Source of the DNA: Aerococcus sp. UBA6277
GTDB lineage: Bacteria > Bacillota > Bacilli > Lactobacillales > Aerococcaceae
Assembly (NCBI RefSeq): GCF_002440555.1
Contig: NZ_DJUR01000033.1
Span: 1-37,186, forward strand
Reading direction: 5' to 3'
Length of the DNA stretch: 37,186 nucleotides
Shown: one piece after another, positions 25,769 through 34,700 of the stretch
Numbering within the stretch: position 1 is the stretch's first letter
Layout: the number at the start of each line of letters is the position of its first letter
Position numbers and translations under genes: made by a program
The notes under the pieces: generated by a model
What the model saw: only the letters and a program-made list of their open reading frames with translations
The model's database searches: none
Told to the model about the DNA's origin: nothing

Positions 25769-26539
25769 CTACCTTAGGGCTGCCTGCATTTCATGGACAT
25801 AGTCATAAATGTAAGTTTTTGCTTCTTCACCGTGAGCTTCAACTAAACGCACAATCCCGCTTCCTACAATGACGCCATCTGCTTTGGCTGAGATATCTTT
25901 CACCTGACTTGGCTGGTTAATCCCAAAACCAACGGCTACTGGAATATCTGAAACAGCACGAATTTCCGCCACCATGGCAGAAATATCCGTTGTGATATTA
26001 GACCGCACACCAGTAACACCCATAGACGACACTAGATAGATGAAGCCTTCTGCCTTTTCGGCAACATCTTTAATCCGGTCTTTAGAGGTCGGTGCAATCA
26101 AAGTAATGACTTCAATCCCGTATTGATTCGCAACAACTTTCACCTCGTCATCTTCCTCAAAAGGCAAGTCAGGAATGATAATACCAGAAACACCAATTTC
26201 TTGGCATTTAGCGAAAAACTTATCATAACCATACACAAAAACCGGGTTTAAGTAGGTCATAAAAACTAATGGCACATGGATTTGATCTTGCAATGAAGCT
26301 ACCATGTCAAAGACATTATTCAAGCGCACCCCTGCTGATAAAGCCCGGACACTCGCATTTTCTACAACTGGCCCTTCAGCGATTGGATCTGAGAAAGGAA
26401 TCCCGATTTCAATCAAGTCTGCCCCTGCTTCTTGGGCGGCTAAGATATTTTCAGCTGATTGGTCCAGGTTGGGATCGCCTGCCATCAAATAGGTGATAAA
26501 GGCTTTTTTATTTTGGAATGCTTCAGCTATTTTACTCAT
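25769..26539 (-). CDS. trpA: Tryptophan synthase alpha subunit
   Basis: Splits indole-3-glycerol phosphate to indole and glyceraldehyde-3-phosphate; indole is channelled to TrpB. The 256-aa TIM barrel shows catalytic Glu about 44 in [23 protein letters not shown], and the phosphate-binding GFGINQPSQ and [10 protein letters not shown]. The residue corresponding to catalytic Asp60 of Salmonella TrpA is Glu (IAEGP instead of LADGP). The frame extends upstream to 26590, but ATG 26539 gives the family N-terminus with AAGGAG 9 nt upstream and overlaps the trpB stop by 8 nt. It is last in trpEGDCFBA. Between 25553 and 25768 there is no gene, only the right terminator arm and a hairpin at 25692-25724 lacking a minus-strand T-tract. 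Confidence 0.95.
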   Translation of the reverse strand: MSKIAEAFQNKKAFITYLMAGDPNLDQSAENILAAQEAGADLIEIGIPFSDPIAEGPVVENASVRALSAGVRLNNVFDMVASLQDQIHVPLVFMTYLNPVFVYGYDKFFAKCQEIGVSGIIIPDLPFEEDDEVKVVANQYGIEVITLIAPTSKDRIKDVAEKAEGFIYLVSSMGVTGVRSNITTDISAMVAEIRAVSDIPVAVGFGINQPSQVKDISAKADGVIVGSGIVRLVEAHGEEAKTYIYDYVHEMQAALR

Positions 26540-27716
26540 AAATCTCTTCTCCTTTATAACGGGCAATGGCTGCCACATCCTTGTCCCCACGTCCTGATAG
26601 ACAAATCACGATGCTTTGGTCTGGTGACAATGTAGGCGCCAATTTTTGGGCGTAAGCAACAGCGTGGGCAGATTCAATCGCTGGAATAATCCCTTCCATT
26701 TTAGAGAGGTATTCAAAAGCTGCCACTGCTTCATCATCTGTTACTGGTACGTATTCCGCACGGCCAACTTCATTTAAACGGGCATGTTCTGGCCCAATCC
26801 CTGGGTAGTCAAGACCCGCTGAAATCGAATAAACTGGGGCGATTTGACCATATTCATCTTGGCAGAATAAACTCTTCATACCGTGGAAAATACCTGTCGT
26901 CCCCTTGGCCATAGTCGCTGCATGTTGAGTCGTATGAATTCCTTTTCCAGCCGCTTCACAACCAATTAAACGAACCCCTTCGTCTTCAATGAAGTGGTAG
27001 AAAGTCCCGATAGCATTAGACCCACCACCCACGCAAGCAATGACTGCATCCGGCAATTGCCCAAGATTTTTCTGGAATTCATCTTTAATTTCACGAGAAA
27101 TCACACTTTGGAAGTCCCGCACCATAGTTGGATATGGATGAGGCCCCATAACTGAACCTAGGACATAATGGGTATCCTCCACCCGATTACTCCATTCACG
27201 CATAGTTTCGTTCACCGCATCCTTCAAGGTTTTGGTTCCCTTAGCCACGCTGTTCACCTTAGCCCCTAACAATTCCATCCGAAAGACATTCAAAGCTTGC
27301 CGGTCTGTATCTTCTTGCCCCATAAAAATTTCACATTCCATCTTCAACAAGGCCGCCGCTGTTGCTGTCGCCACCCCGTGCTGACCAGCCCCAGTTTCTG
27401 CAATTAAACGGGTTTTCCCCATTTTTTTCGCCAACAAGGCTTGCCCTAGGACGTTATTAATTTTGTGCGACCCGGTATGGTTCAGGTCTTCTCTTTTTAG
27501 ATATACCTTGGCCCCGCCTAAATCTGCCGTCATATTCTCTGCATAATACAAACGCGACGGACGACCAGCATAATCATTTAATAAAGCAGTCAATTCTTTC
27601 TGAAAGTCTGGATCATTTTTATAAAAATTGTAGGCTTCCTCCACCCGTTGCACTTCAGCCATCAAGGTTTCTGGAATATACTGGCCACCAAAGTCGCCGA
27701 ATCTACCATTAGTCAT
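26532..27716 (-). CDS. trpB: Tryptophan synthase beta subunit
   Basis: PLP enzyme that joins indole and serine to make tryptophan. The 394-aa TrpB1-type protein has [18 protein letters not shown] at its start, the Schiff-base Lys about 85 in [10 protein letters not shown], catalytic Glu in [10 protein letters not shown], and the phosphate loop [10 protein letters not shown]. The C-terminal monovalent-cation region ends LSGRGDKDV. It overlaps trpF by 8 nt and trpA by 8 nt, so translation is coupled. Confidence 0.97.
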   Translation of the reverse strand: MTNGRFGDFGGQYIPETLMAEVQRVEEAYNFYKNDPDFQKELTALLNDYAGRPSRLYYAENMTADLGGAKVYLKREDLNHTGSHKINNVLGQALLAKKMGKTRLIAETGAGQHGVATATAAALLKMECEIFMGQEDTDRQALNVFRMELLGAKVNSVAKGTKTLKDAVNETMREWSNRVEDTHYVLGSVMGPHPYPTMVRDFQSVISREIKDEFQKNLGQLPDAVIACVGGGSNAIGTFYHFIEDEGVRLIGCEAAGKGIHTTQHAATMAKGTTGIFHGMKSLFCQDEYGQIAPVYSISAGLDYPGIGPEHARLNEVGRAEYVPVTDDEAVAAFEYLSKMEGIIPAIESAHAVAYAQKLAPTLSPDQSIVICLSGRGDKDVAAIARYKGEEIYE

Positions 27717-28323
27717 GTGTTACCTCCCGTATTTTTGCTACGAATTCTTGCATCTTCACTGGATCTTTGACCCCATCAGTTTCAAGTGACGACGACGCGT
27801 CTACCGCATAAGGCCGAACCACTTTTAAGGCCTTTTCAATATTATCAACCCCTAGACCTCCAGCCAGGAAAAAGGGCATATCTTGGTATGCTGAAACCAT
27901 CTGCCAGTCAAATACCTTTCCTGAACCACCGCGGCTAGGACTCAAGCTGTCGAATAACAAATAGGCCGCTTGACTCGGATCCACCTCTAAGTCATTCCCA
28001 ACCGCAACCGATTGGATAATATCTTGGTCAACTTGACCCTTCAACTGTTCGATATAGCCCTGATCTTCTTCACCGTGTAACTGAACCAAATCAATGGTCC
28101 CAGCCTGACAAATGGCCACAATCTCGTCAATTGGGGCATTCACAAAAACGCCCACCGTTTGAATATCGGCCGCTAAATTACGTCTAAATTTTGCTGCTAA
28201 ATCAGGGGATACATATCGCTTGGTTTCTGGCACAAAGATAAAACCTACAAAATCTGGTTTAGCCGCATTCGCCGCCTCAATATCTTCCGGCCGTCTCAAG
28301 CCACAAATTTTCACCTTAACCAT
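27709..28323 (-). CDS. trpF: Phosphoribosylanthranilate isomerase
   Basis: Converts phosphoribosylanthranilate to CdRP, the third committed step. The 204-aa TIM barrel has catalytic Cys in [14 protein letters not shown], the [15 protein letters not shown] strand, and catalytic Asp in [14 protein letters not shown] followed by [10 protein letters not shown]. It is a free-standing enzyme, not fused to TrpC as in enterobacteria. The trpC stop and the trpF start share one base (TAATG), and the trpB start overlaps its 3' end. Confidence 0.95.
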   Translation of the reverse strand: MVKVKICGLRRPEDIEAANAAKPDFVGFIFVPETKRYVSPDLAAKFRRNLAADIQTVGVFVNAPIDEIVAICQAGTIDLVQLHGEEDQGYIEQLKGQVDQDIIQSVAVGNDLEVDPSQAAYLLFDSLSPSRGGSGKVFDWQMVSAYQDMPFFLAGGLGVDNIEKALKVVRPYAVDASSSLETDGVKDPVKMQEFVAKIREVTHD

Positions 28324-29105
28324 TATAATGCTCCTTTAAGTTCACTTAATTTCGCTTGCTTATCGCCCGCCAACATCATAGATTCACCGATTAAAACCGC
28401 ATCCACTCTGTTGTCATGCAATAATTTGATATCTGCAGCTGTCTTAATCCCACTCTCAGCCACAAAGACCGTGTCATCCGGCGTCAGATTTCTCAAGCGA
28501 ATAGAATTTTGGAAATCCACTTCAAAGTTATGTAAATTCCGGTTGTTGACCCCGATAATTCGGCTGCCGGCTTCAATGGCCATGGCGATTTCGTCTGCGT
28601 CATGGGCTTCCACTAAAACCGACAAGCCCAATTCGTCCGCTAAGGCAATGTATGCGGCCAACTGGTCTGGACTTAAAATTGCACAAATCAATAATATGGC
28701 GTCCGCCCCGATTGCCCGGGCTTGGTAAATTTGATAAGGGTCGATCACAAAATCTTTCCGCAAAATAGGAATAGCCACTGCTTGGCTAATTTCCCTTAAA
28801 TATTGGTTGTGCCCTTGGAAATAATCTTCTTCCGTTAAAACCGACAAGGCCGTAGCCCCAGCAGCTTGGTAATCTTTGGCAATTTCTACATAAGGGAAAT
28901 CTTTGGCGATTAAACCCTTTGATGGCGATGCTTTCTTCACTTCGCATATAAAGGACATCTCTCCTTCTTTCAAGGCTTGTTCAAAAGCAAAAGGTGGCAA
29001 ATGACGGTCTGGTAAAGTCGCTAACAAGTCTTCCAAAGGTGTTTTCAGCTTGTCTTCGGCTACCCTTTTCCCCCGAGCGCGGACGATCTCATCTAAGATA
29101 CTCAT
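28323..29105 (-). CDS. trpC: Indole-3-glycerol phosphate synthase
   Basis: Closes the indole ring from CdRP. The 260-aa (beta/alpha)8 barrel has catalytic Lys in FICEVKKASPSKG, ILRKDFVIDPYQI, the Glu in SVLVEAHD, IGVNNRNLHNFEVD and VFVAESGIKTAADI. Its ATG overlaps the trpD stop in an ATGA-type junction (4 nt). Confidence 0.96.
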   Translation of the reverse strand: MSILDEIVRARGKRVAEDKLKTPLEDLLATLPDRHLPPFAFEQALKEGEMSFICEVKKASPSKGLIAKDFPYVEIAKDYQAAGATALSVLTEEDYFQGHNQYLREISQAVAIPILRKDFVIDPYQIYQARAIGADAILLICAILSPDQLAAYIALADELGLSVLVEAHDADEIAMAIEAGSRIIGVNNRNLHNFEVDFQNSIRLRNLTPDDTVFVAESGIKTAADIKLLHDNRVDAVLIGESMMLAGDKQAKLSELKGAL

Positions 29106-30130
29106 GCAGTGACCTCCTGACCAATACGGTTTGTTGCGGCAATAAATTCGTCTAATTTGGCTTTAGCTTTACCTGAATCAAGCATATCTTCAGCCAGACG
29201 GACACAGTCACGTAAAGACAGTTCATCTTTTCCCATGTACAGGCAGCAAGCCGCGTTCATGACAACGATATTGCGGCGGGCACCTTGTTCACCGTTTAAG
29301 ATATCTAAAGCGATCTGAGCATTCTCTTCTGGATCACCACCGATAAGCTCACTTAATTGACCGCGTTCAAGGCCGAATTGTTCTGGGGTGATAAAGTAGC
29401 TAGTCACCTTACCATCATTGACTTCGCAAATGGTTGTGGTATCCGTAATGGTAATTTCGTCCAAGCCGTCATGACCGTGCACCACCATAGCGCGTTTCAC
29501 ATTCAATTGGTTTAATACTTGAGCAAGTGGTTCCACTAATTTCTCGTCGTATACACCCAATAATTGTTTGGTTGCCCCAGCTGGATTGGCTAAGGGACCT
29601 AAAATATTGAACATCGTACGAGCTCCTAATTGTTTACGGACAGGCGCCACATGTTTCATGGCTGAATGGTAAGTTTGGGCGATCATAAAGCAGAAGTCTG
29701 TTTCCTCTAAGATTTGTGCACTTTGGTCCGCCGTTAGGAAAATGTTTGCGCCCAAGACTTCCAATACATCCGCTGACCCACATTTACTCGATACGGACCG
29801 GTTACCATGTTTGGCTACCGCAACACCAGCAGCCGCAACGACAAAGGCAGAAATGGTTGAAATATTGAAGGAGTTTAGTTCATCCCCACCCGTCCCAACA
29901 ATATCAAGAACGTCTTTTTTTGCGGATAATTTAAGACCCTTATCACGCATGACTTCAGCTGAAGCAGTAATTTCATCAATTGTTTCACCCTTCATCCGCA
30001 AAGCCGCAAGGTAAGCACCCATCTGACTGTCAGTAGCTTCCCCTTCCATCATCTGGTTCATGACTTGGCCTGCTGTTTCTTTAGATAAATCATTGCCTGA
30101 GAATAATTCGTTAATCGCCTTGTTAATCAT
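29102..30130 (-). CDS. trpD: Anthranilate phosphoribosyltransferase
   Basis: Transfers phosphoribose from PRPP to anthranilate. The 342-aa protein has the PRPP/metal loop DIVGTGGDELNSFNIST (about residues 78-94), KHGNRSVSSKCGSADVLEVL, and VVHGHDGLDE. It is separate from trpG, not a fusion. It overlaps trpG by 8 nt at its start and trpC by 4 nt at its end. Confidence 0.96.
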   Translation of the reverse strand: MINKAINELFSGNDLSKETAGQVMNQMMEGEATDSQMGAYLAALRMKGETIDEITASAEVMRDKGLKLSAKKDVLDIVGTGGDELNSFNISTISAFVVAAAGVAVAKHGNRSVSSKCGSADVLEVLGANIFLTADQSAQILEETDFCFMIAQTYHSAMKHVAPVRKQLGARTMFNILGPLANPAGATKQLLGVYDEKLVEPLAQVLNQLNVKRAMVVHGHDGLDEITITDTTTICEVNDGKVTSYFITPEQFGLERGQLSELIGGDPEENAQIALDILNGEQGARRNIVVMNAACCLYMGKDELSLRDCVRLAEDMLDSGKAKAKLDEFIAATNRIGQEVTA

Positions 30131-30710
30131 GTGTGTTTCCTCCTACTTTAAGAAAATTCTGAATCATCGTCTCGCCTGAAGGTGTTAGTATCGACTCGGG
30201 ATGGAACTGGACGCCAAACATTGGGTATTCACGGTGACGGACAGCCATCACCTCACCCTTGTCCGATTCGGCAATCACCAGTAGCTCATCCGGCATACTT
30301 TGTCGGTCCGCAATCAGCGAATGGTAGCGGGCTACTGGCACAACTGGCGGTAACCCTCTAAAAATCTCACTCCCACTCGCCACATGAATGGTCGACTGTT
30401 TCCCGTGAACAGCCGGTTGGGCATGAATAATATCCGCCCCGTAAGCTAGACACATCGCTTGAAGACCTAAACAAACCCCTAAAATTGGAAAATGGTCAGC
30501 CAATTCTTTGGTGACAGCCACTGTGACGCCTGCATCCTCCGGTCGTCCTGGACCAGGAGAGATAACAATATGTGAGGGATTTAAATCAATAATTTCTTCG
30601 ATGGTGACTTGGTCATTTCGCACAACTTGGATAGCTTCATCCGTATTCTTGCCGATCAATTGGTAGAGATTGTAAGTAAAGCTGTCGTAGTTATCAATCA
30701 GTAAAATCAT
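30123..30710 (-). CDS. trpG: Anthranilate synthase component II (glutamine amidotransferase)
   Basis: Supplies ammonia from glutamine to TrpE. The 195-aa class I amidotransferase has IDNYDSFTYNLYQ at its start, the oxyanion SPGPGRPEDAG, nucleophile Cys80 in ILGVCLGLQAM, and His/Glu in FGVQFHPESILT. It lies only 2 nt from trpE. In some Firmicutes this subunit also serves folate synthesis (PabA); placement inside trp supports a trp role. Confidence 0.95.
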   Translation of the reverse strand: MILLIDNYDSFTYNLYQLIGKNTDEAIQVVRNDQVTIEEIIDLNPSHIVISPGPGRPEDAGVTVAVTKELADHFPILGVCLGLQAMCLAYGADIIHAQPAVHGKQSTIHVASGSEIFRGLPPVVPVARYHSLIADRQSMPDELLVIAESDKGEVMAVRHREYPMFGVQFHPESILTPSGETMIQNFLKVGGNTHD

Positions 30711-30712
30711 GG

Positions 30713-32176
30713 TTATGCCTCCTCGTGTCCTAATGCTGTCATCATGGCTTTGGCCTTGTTCTTCGTTTCTAAGTATTCTTTTTCAGGGTCTGAATCTGCC
30801 ACAATCCCAGCGCCAGATTGGACAAAGACTTGGTCATTCTTCAAGACAGCCATCCGGATGCCGATACACATATCCATGTTGCCGGCAAAGTCGATATAGC
30901 CTAAAGCACCGCCATATGGGCCTCGTTTGGTATTTTCAATTTCATCAATCAATTGGCAGGCCCGAATCTTAGGGGCACCGGATAAAGTACCCGCTGGTAG
31001 TGCTGATTTTAAGACATCTAAACAAGTCGCGTTTGGTCTGACTTTGGCCGTTACCTTGGATGAAATGTGGCTGACGTGTGAAAACTGCTTGATGGCTCTG
31101 TATTCACTGACTTCTAGGGTACCGAATTCAGCGACCTTTCCGATATCGTTGCGGGCTAAGTCAACAAGCATGTCATGTTCGGCCAACTCTTTTTCGTTTT
31201 GCAAGAGGCCTTCAACTAATGCTCTATCTTCCGCATCCGTTGCCCCGCGCGGTACAGTACCGGCTAGTGGGAAGGATGAAGCGACCCCGTTACGAACAGA
31301 GACCAGGGTTTCCGGTGATGCACACGCGATTTCTAAGTCATCGAAATGCATGTAGACCATGTAAGGTGACGGATTAATCGTCCGAAGCAGGCGATAAGTT
31401 TGGAGTAATGACCCGGCAAATGGGGCCTTAAACCGGTTGGATACCACCGCTTGGAAGATGTCACCCTCCACAATATGGTGTTGGATTTTCTCTACGATAC
31501 GCTCGTAATCTTCTTGGCTAAACAAAGCTTCAAAGTTGCCCACCTCTTGGGTCAAGTCCTCCTCGCGAACAGGGTTTGGACGCATAATCATCTGCTCCAT
31601 ATCTTTCAAGTCTGTAGCCCCTTGGATGTAGTTTTCTTCTAATTTGTCGGTTTCAATATTGACGATTAAGACAATCTTTTGGCGGAAGTGGTCAAAGGCA
31701 ATGACTTTATCCATCAACATGAAATGGTAGTCCCGGAAATTTTCTGGGTTATTTTTCGTTAACTGTAGAGATGGTTCCGTATATTTGATGCAGTCATAAG
31801 ACAAGTAACCAACCAAACCTCCTGTAAAAGGCGGTAAATAATCAATACTTGGACTCTTATAACGGTCAAGGACATCGTTCAAGGATGCTAGTGGATCATC
31901 TGCTTGGAAGATTTCTTCATGCTTGCCCTCTCGCACGGTTACTTGACCGTCTGTAGAATAGATCGACACGTTTGGTTTATAGCCAAGAAAAGAATAGCGA
32001 CTCCAGTTATCTTTATTCACCACACTCTCCAGTAGGTAAAAGTGGTCAGATTGTTTGCTGATCGTTCTTAGCACTTCGATTGAGGTTGCTACATCGGAAA
32101 AAATTTCTAAAGCAATTGGGATAATCGTATGGTCTTTCCCTAACTGTCTCGCTTCTTCTAAACTTGGTTTAATCAT
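30713..32176 (-). CDS. trpE: Anthranilate synthase component I
   Basis: Makes anthranilate from chorismate with TrpG. The 487-aa chorismate-binding protein keeps the tryptophan feedback-site element FYLLESVVNKDNWSRYSF (about residues 46-63), and the catalytic domain has GDIFQAVVSNRF, MVDLARNDIG-like MLVDLARNDIGKVAEF, the LPAGTLSGAPKIRA loop and a C-terminal GAGIVADSDPEKEY. AAGGAG is 9 nt before the ATG. It is the first gene of the operon, directly after a T-box leader, so it is controlled by tRNA-Trp charging and probably also by feedback inhibition. Confidence 0.96.
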   Translation of the reverse strand: MIKPSLEEARQLGKDHTIIPIALEIFSDVATSIEVLRTISKQSDHFYLLESVVNKDNWSRYSFLGYKPNVSIYSTDGQVTVREGKHEEIFQADDPLASLNDVLDRYKSPSIDYLPPFTGGLVGYLSYDCIKYTEPSLQLTKNNPENFRDYHFMLMDKVIAFDHFRQKIVLIVNIETDKLEENYIQGATDLKDMEQMIMRPNPVREEDLTQEVGNFEALFSQEDYERIVEKIQHHIVEGDIFQAVVSNRFKAPFAGSLLQTYRLLRTINPSPYMVYMHFDDLEIACASPETLVSVRNGVASSFPLAGTVPRGATDAEDRALVEGLLQNEKELAEHDMLVDLARNDIGKVAEFGTLEVSEYRAIKQFSHVSHISSKVTAKVRPNATCLDVLKSALPAGTLSGAPKIRACQLIDEIENTKRGPYGGALGYIDFAGNMDMCIGIRMAVLKNDQVFVQSGAGIVADSDPEKEYLETKNKAKAMMTALGHEEA

Positions 32177-32251
32177 TGTCGTACGCTCCTTTTAATTCAT
32201 TATTGAAATCATAAAATTACGGCTAGTCATGACAATTGGGGCGAAAACAAC

Positions 32252-32296
32252 AAAAAAGCACCCATCCATGACTTATACAAGTCAAGGACGGGTGCT
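32252..32296 (-). terminator. Regulated terminator of the trp T-box leader
   Basis: Minus strand AGCACCCGTCC and GGATGGGTGCT form the main stem, extended by GACTT/AAGTC, followed by TTTTTTG. Its 5' arm can instead pair with the T-box sequence to form the antiterminator. Confidence 0.9.
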
Positions 32297-32555
32297 CTAA
32301 AAACATCCGCGGTACCACCTTGAATTTACAGACACTACGCCTGTACGCTCTGCAGGATACTAACATATCCCTCGCAACTGACGTATGCGTCACGTCGCAG
32401 AATAATCAGAAGTTTATCTCCAAATACACTTCCTTTAACTGCGCCCTCCGTGGTCCATTTGATGCACTGCGTTGTGCGAGGCTCTCAGTAATCCCCACTC
32501 CCTGTAACTGCACGTTACACCGTTATCTCCACTTCATTGGTTTAAAGTTGTTATT
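32252..32555 (-). ncRNA. Tryptophan T-box riboswitch (leader of trpEGDCFBA)
   Basis: The leader contains the signature AAGGTGGTACCGCGG (32321-32307), which pairs with the uncharged tRNA acceptor end, followed by the terminator. Upstream lies a long stem I region with AGTGGAGATAACG and GAGAGCC elements. Its likely specifier codon is TGG in AAATGGACCAC (TGG at 32457-32455), fitting tRNA-Trp and the genes controlled. Uncharged tRNA-Trp should stabilise the antiterminator and turn on the operon. The exact specifier position was judged by eye. Confidence 0.92.
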
Positions 32556-32566
32556 CGATTAGTTAG

Positions 32567-32596
32567 AGTATAAAGGAACAGGCAAAAATAAGTCAA
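32567..32596 (-). promoter_or_regulatory. trp operon promoter
   Basis: Minus strand TTGACT (32596-32591) and TATACT (32572-32567), 18-nt spacer, place the start of transcription just before the T-box stem I. Confidence 0.75.
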
Positions 32597-32709
32597 GGCT
32601 TTTATTAAAAAAACATTATAAAACACATCTTCTACTCATATACTAAAGACATTTTAGCAAATAGTCATCGATGTTTATTCCTGATAAGTCCTTTCTATAG
32701 GCATTATTT

Positions 32710-32913
32710 TTATCTTTTATGTTGAATTTCTTTTACTCGACCAACAATGCCATCTTCTAGCATGACCTTAATGCCATGTGGATGATTTTGGGAATTGGTT
32801 AGAATTTTACTGACAATACCCGCTGTTAATTTTCCTGAATGTTGGTCTTGCTTTTGAACAATCTTCACTTGGCTACCAATTTGAATATGACTTCTTTTAT
32901 TTCCTTCATTCAT
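32710..32913 (-). CDS. YwbE family protein (DUF2196)
   Basis: 67-aa small basic protein with the YwbE pattern: IQIGSQVKIVQKQDQHSGKL, TAGIVSKILTNSQNHPHGIK and VMLEDGIVGRVKEI. The fold should be a small beta-barrel. The function is unknown. The ribosome site is the purine-poor but G-rich GGGGG stretch just before the ATG at 32913. It lies upstream of the trp promoter on the same strand, and 32597-32709 shows no clear terminator. Confidence 0.85.
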   Translation of the reverse strand: MNEGNKRSHIQIGSQVKIVQKQDQHSGKLTAGIVSKILTNSQNHPHGIKVMLEDGIVGRVKEIQHKR

Positions 32914-32974
32914 TGTTTTTCCCCCTTTTCTCTTTATTTATCAGAATTATACCATCCAAAACTTCTGCTAGTGT

Positions 32975-33110
32975 CTACTTCAATTCTTTGAAGTAGCCCT
33001 CCGCACCAATACTACCTACACTAGCTCTTTGTTTGAGGTCATTCACACGTAGGTCAGCATAGCTATCATGGGCAATTATATTTAGATTTAAAGCAACTAA
33101 GTACCGAATA
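32975..33110 (-). pseudogene. C-terminal remnant of an unidentified protein
   Basis: A minus-strand frame without a start reads RYLVALNLNIIAHDSYADLR, then VNDLKQRASVGSIGAEGYFK, ELK and a stop at 32975. It is clearly protein-like and is cut off upstream by the terminator of the rrf2-type gene. The parent family is not recognised. The rest of 32914-33189 holds that terminator and the ywbE-like gene's ribosome site. Confidence 0.5.
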
Positions 33111-33111
33111 C

Positions 33112-33164
33112 AAAAAAGATCTGTAAAATATGCGCATAATGGCGGTTAATTTTACAGATCTTTT
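33112..33164 (-). terminator. Terminator of the Rrf2-family gene
   Basis: AAAAGATCTGTAAAAT (33114-33129) and ATTTTACAGATCTTTT (33149-33164) form a perfect 16-bp stem; the minus strand continues with TTTTTTG overlapping the stem end. Confidence 0.88.
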
Positions 33165-33189
33165 CGTCTATCTATTTTAGACTATAACT

Positions 33190-33663
33190 TTATAAAAATC
33201 TTTGAATCATTTGCGCGGTTTCTTCATCAATCATTTGTGACTGACTAGCACTTTTGGATATGGAATGGATAATATCCGCTAAGTTGATTTGCTGCATCTC
33301 CAATTCGACACTACGTTGCAATTGATCATATTTATCAGCTAAAACACCTTGGATATTACCGCCTACGATACAAGCAGGTGCTGTTTTCTCATCTACACGG
33401 AATATTTGCTGTTCTTCATCAATAGCTTGATAAATATCATAAAAGGAAATCGCCGATGCTTCTCTACTTAATTTCGGATTGGCCTTTCCTGATTGACTGG
33501 TAATCAGGCCGGCCTTTTTAAGTCTACTCATCATGCGTCTAACAGAAACGGGATTAGCATTCACACTTTTGGCAATCACTTCACTAGATAAGTCTGTACC
33601 TTGAAGCATCTCGATATAAACTAGAATATGAATAGCGTCACTAAATTTTACTGAATGTTTCAT
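33190..33663 (-). CDS. Rrf2-family transcriptional regulator
   Basis: 157-aa winged-helix regulator. It has KFSDAIHILVYIEMLQGTDL, recognition region VIAKSVNANPVSVRRMMSRL, wing KKAGLITSQSGKANPKLSRE and a C-terminal dimer helix. Only one Cys (TAPACIVGGNIQ) is present, so an Fe-S cluster of the IscR/NsrR type is unlikely and a YwnA-like or thiol-based sensor is more probable. The frame is open to 33705, but ATG 33663 with GGTGGG 8 nt upstream gives the family start. It is divergent from the quinone-reductase-like gene, with a palindrome between. Confidence 0.88.
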   Translation of the reverse strand: MKHSVKFSDAIHILVYIEMLQGTDLSSEVIAKSVNANPVSVRRMMSRLKKAGLITSQSGKANPKLSREASAISFYDIYQAIDEEQQIFRVDEKTAPACIVGGNIQGVLADKYDQLQRSVELEMQQINLADIIHSISKSASQSQMIDEETAQMIQRFL

Positions 33664-33686
33664 CTGAATATCCCACCTCTTTTCTC

Positions 33687-33715
33687 TTGACTTATTATAG
33701 CACATTCACTATCAT
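33687..33715 (+). promoter_or_regulatory. Promoter of the NmrA/QorB-like gene
   Basis: TTGACT (33687-33692), 17 nt, TATCAT (33710-33715). On the opposite strand TATAAT (33699-33694) serves the regulator, so the two promoters overlap. Confidence 0.7.
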
Positions 33716-33716
33716 T

Positions 33717-33743
33717 AACCTGTAACTTTAATTATTACAGGTT
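33717..33743. promoter_or_regulatory. Probable operator of the Rrf2-family regulator
   Basis: Perfect inverted repeat AACCTGTAA-N9-TTACAGGTT. It covers the start point of the plus-strand promoter and the -35 region of the regulator's own promoter, so one bound dimer could control both genes. Confidence 0.7.
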
Positions 33744-33763
33744 TGAAAAAGGAGTGTTTATTC

Positions 33764-34612
33764 ATGAAATATTTAGTAACTGGCGCAACAGGTGCCTTGG
33801 GTGCCCACACATTAGACAAATTAAAAACGTTAGTTCCCGTGTCAGATATCCACGTCTTAGCACGTAGCGAAGAAAAAGCTGCGCCACTTGCTGAGGCTGG
33901 CTACACAGTACACATCGGCGATTACTTAGATAAAGCATCTTTAAAAGCTGCCTTCACAGGTATTGACCGCTTGTTACTAGTTTCATCAGCACCTGGCACT
34001 CGTCAAGAAGAACATCAAAATGCGATTGATGCAGCCAAAGAAGCTGGCGTTAGCTTTATCACCTATACAAGCTTCGCCCATGCAGACCGATCTTCTGCCG
34101 AACTAGCAACTGACCACCGTTATACCGAAAAAGCCATCAAAGCATCCGGCATTCCTTTTACAATTTTAAGAAACAACTGGTACTTGGAAAATGAACTACC
34201 GCTAGTAGGTGCAGCTTTAAGCAGTGGCAAACTATTATACGCCGCTGAAAATGGAAAAGCTGGTTGGGCATTACGCCGCGAATACGGTGAAGCAGCTGCA
34301 ATCGTTTTAGCTGGTGAAAAAACTTTCCCTGAAATTCTAGAACTATCTGGTAAACCAGTAGACTACGCGACTTTAACTAAAGCTCTAGCAGAAGCAACAG
34401 GTAAAGAAATTGCGCCTTTAGATACTGACGACGAAACATTCGTTAAAAATCTAACTGACAATCAATTACCAGAACCAGTAGCTGGCTTCTTCCTAGCGAT
34501 TCAAGGAGACATCAAAAATGGTGTATTAGATGTACAATCAGATGACTTTGAAAAAGTATTAGGCAAGCCATTAACACCGCTTGTAGACGCCTTTAAAGAA
34601 TTACTTCAATAA
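33764..34612 (+). CDS. NmrA-family NAD(P)-dependent reductase (QorB-like)
   Basis: 282-aa atypical short-chain dehydrogenase fold. It has the nucleotide-binding MKYLVTGATGALGAHTLDKL, HVLARSEEKAAPLAEAGY for the cofactor phosphate side, GIDRLLLVSSAPG and YTSFAHADRS. The pattern resembles E. coli QorB, a NAD(P)H:quinone oxidoreductase, though the substrate is unproven. AAAAAGGAG lies 9 nt before ATG 33764; an in-frame TTG at 33743 has no site. It is divergent from an Rrf2-type regulator that probably represses it, and ends in a strong terminator. Confidence 0.85.
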   Translation: MKYLVTGATGALGAHTLDKLKTLVPVSDIHVLARSEEKAAPLAEAGYTVHIGDYLDKASLKAAFTGIDRLLLVSSAPGTRQEEHQNAIDAAKEAGVSFITYTSFAHADRSSAELATDHRYTEKAIKASGIPFTILRNNWYLENELPLVGAALSSGKLLYAAENGKAGWALRREYGEAAAIVLAGEKTFPEILELSGKPVDYATLTKALAEATGKEIAPLDTDDETFVKNLTDNQLPEPVAGFFLAIQGDIKNGVLDVQSDDFEKVLGKPLTPLVDAFKELLQ

Positions 34613-34652
34613 TTCATATCGTTCAATAAACCCTTCTTCAAAAAAAATCAAA

Positions 34653-34699
34653 AGACCCTACTAGCTAGCCTTAGCGACAACTAGTAGGGTCTCTTTTTT
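34653..34699. terminator. Bidirectional terminator
   Basis: AGACCCTACTAG (34653-34664) and CTAGTAGGGTCT (34681-34692) form a perfect 12-bp stem. The plus strand continues CTTTTTT; the minus strand continues TTTTGATTTTTTT. It serves the reductase gene and the riboswitch-controlled gene. Confidence 0.88.
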
Positions 34700-34700
34700 A

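Noticed and set aside
30927..31355. 142-codon plus-strand frame opposite trpE
   Set aside because: Shadow of the trpE coding frame; no start signals.
32320..32562. 80-codon plus-strand frame beginning MNLQTLRLYAL
   Set aside because: It lies antisense to the T-box leader; the conserved RNA elements explain this sequence.
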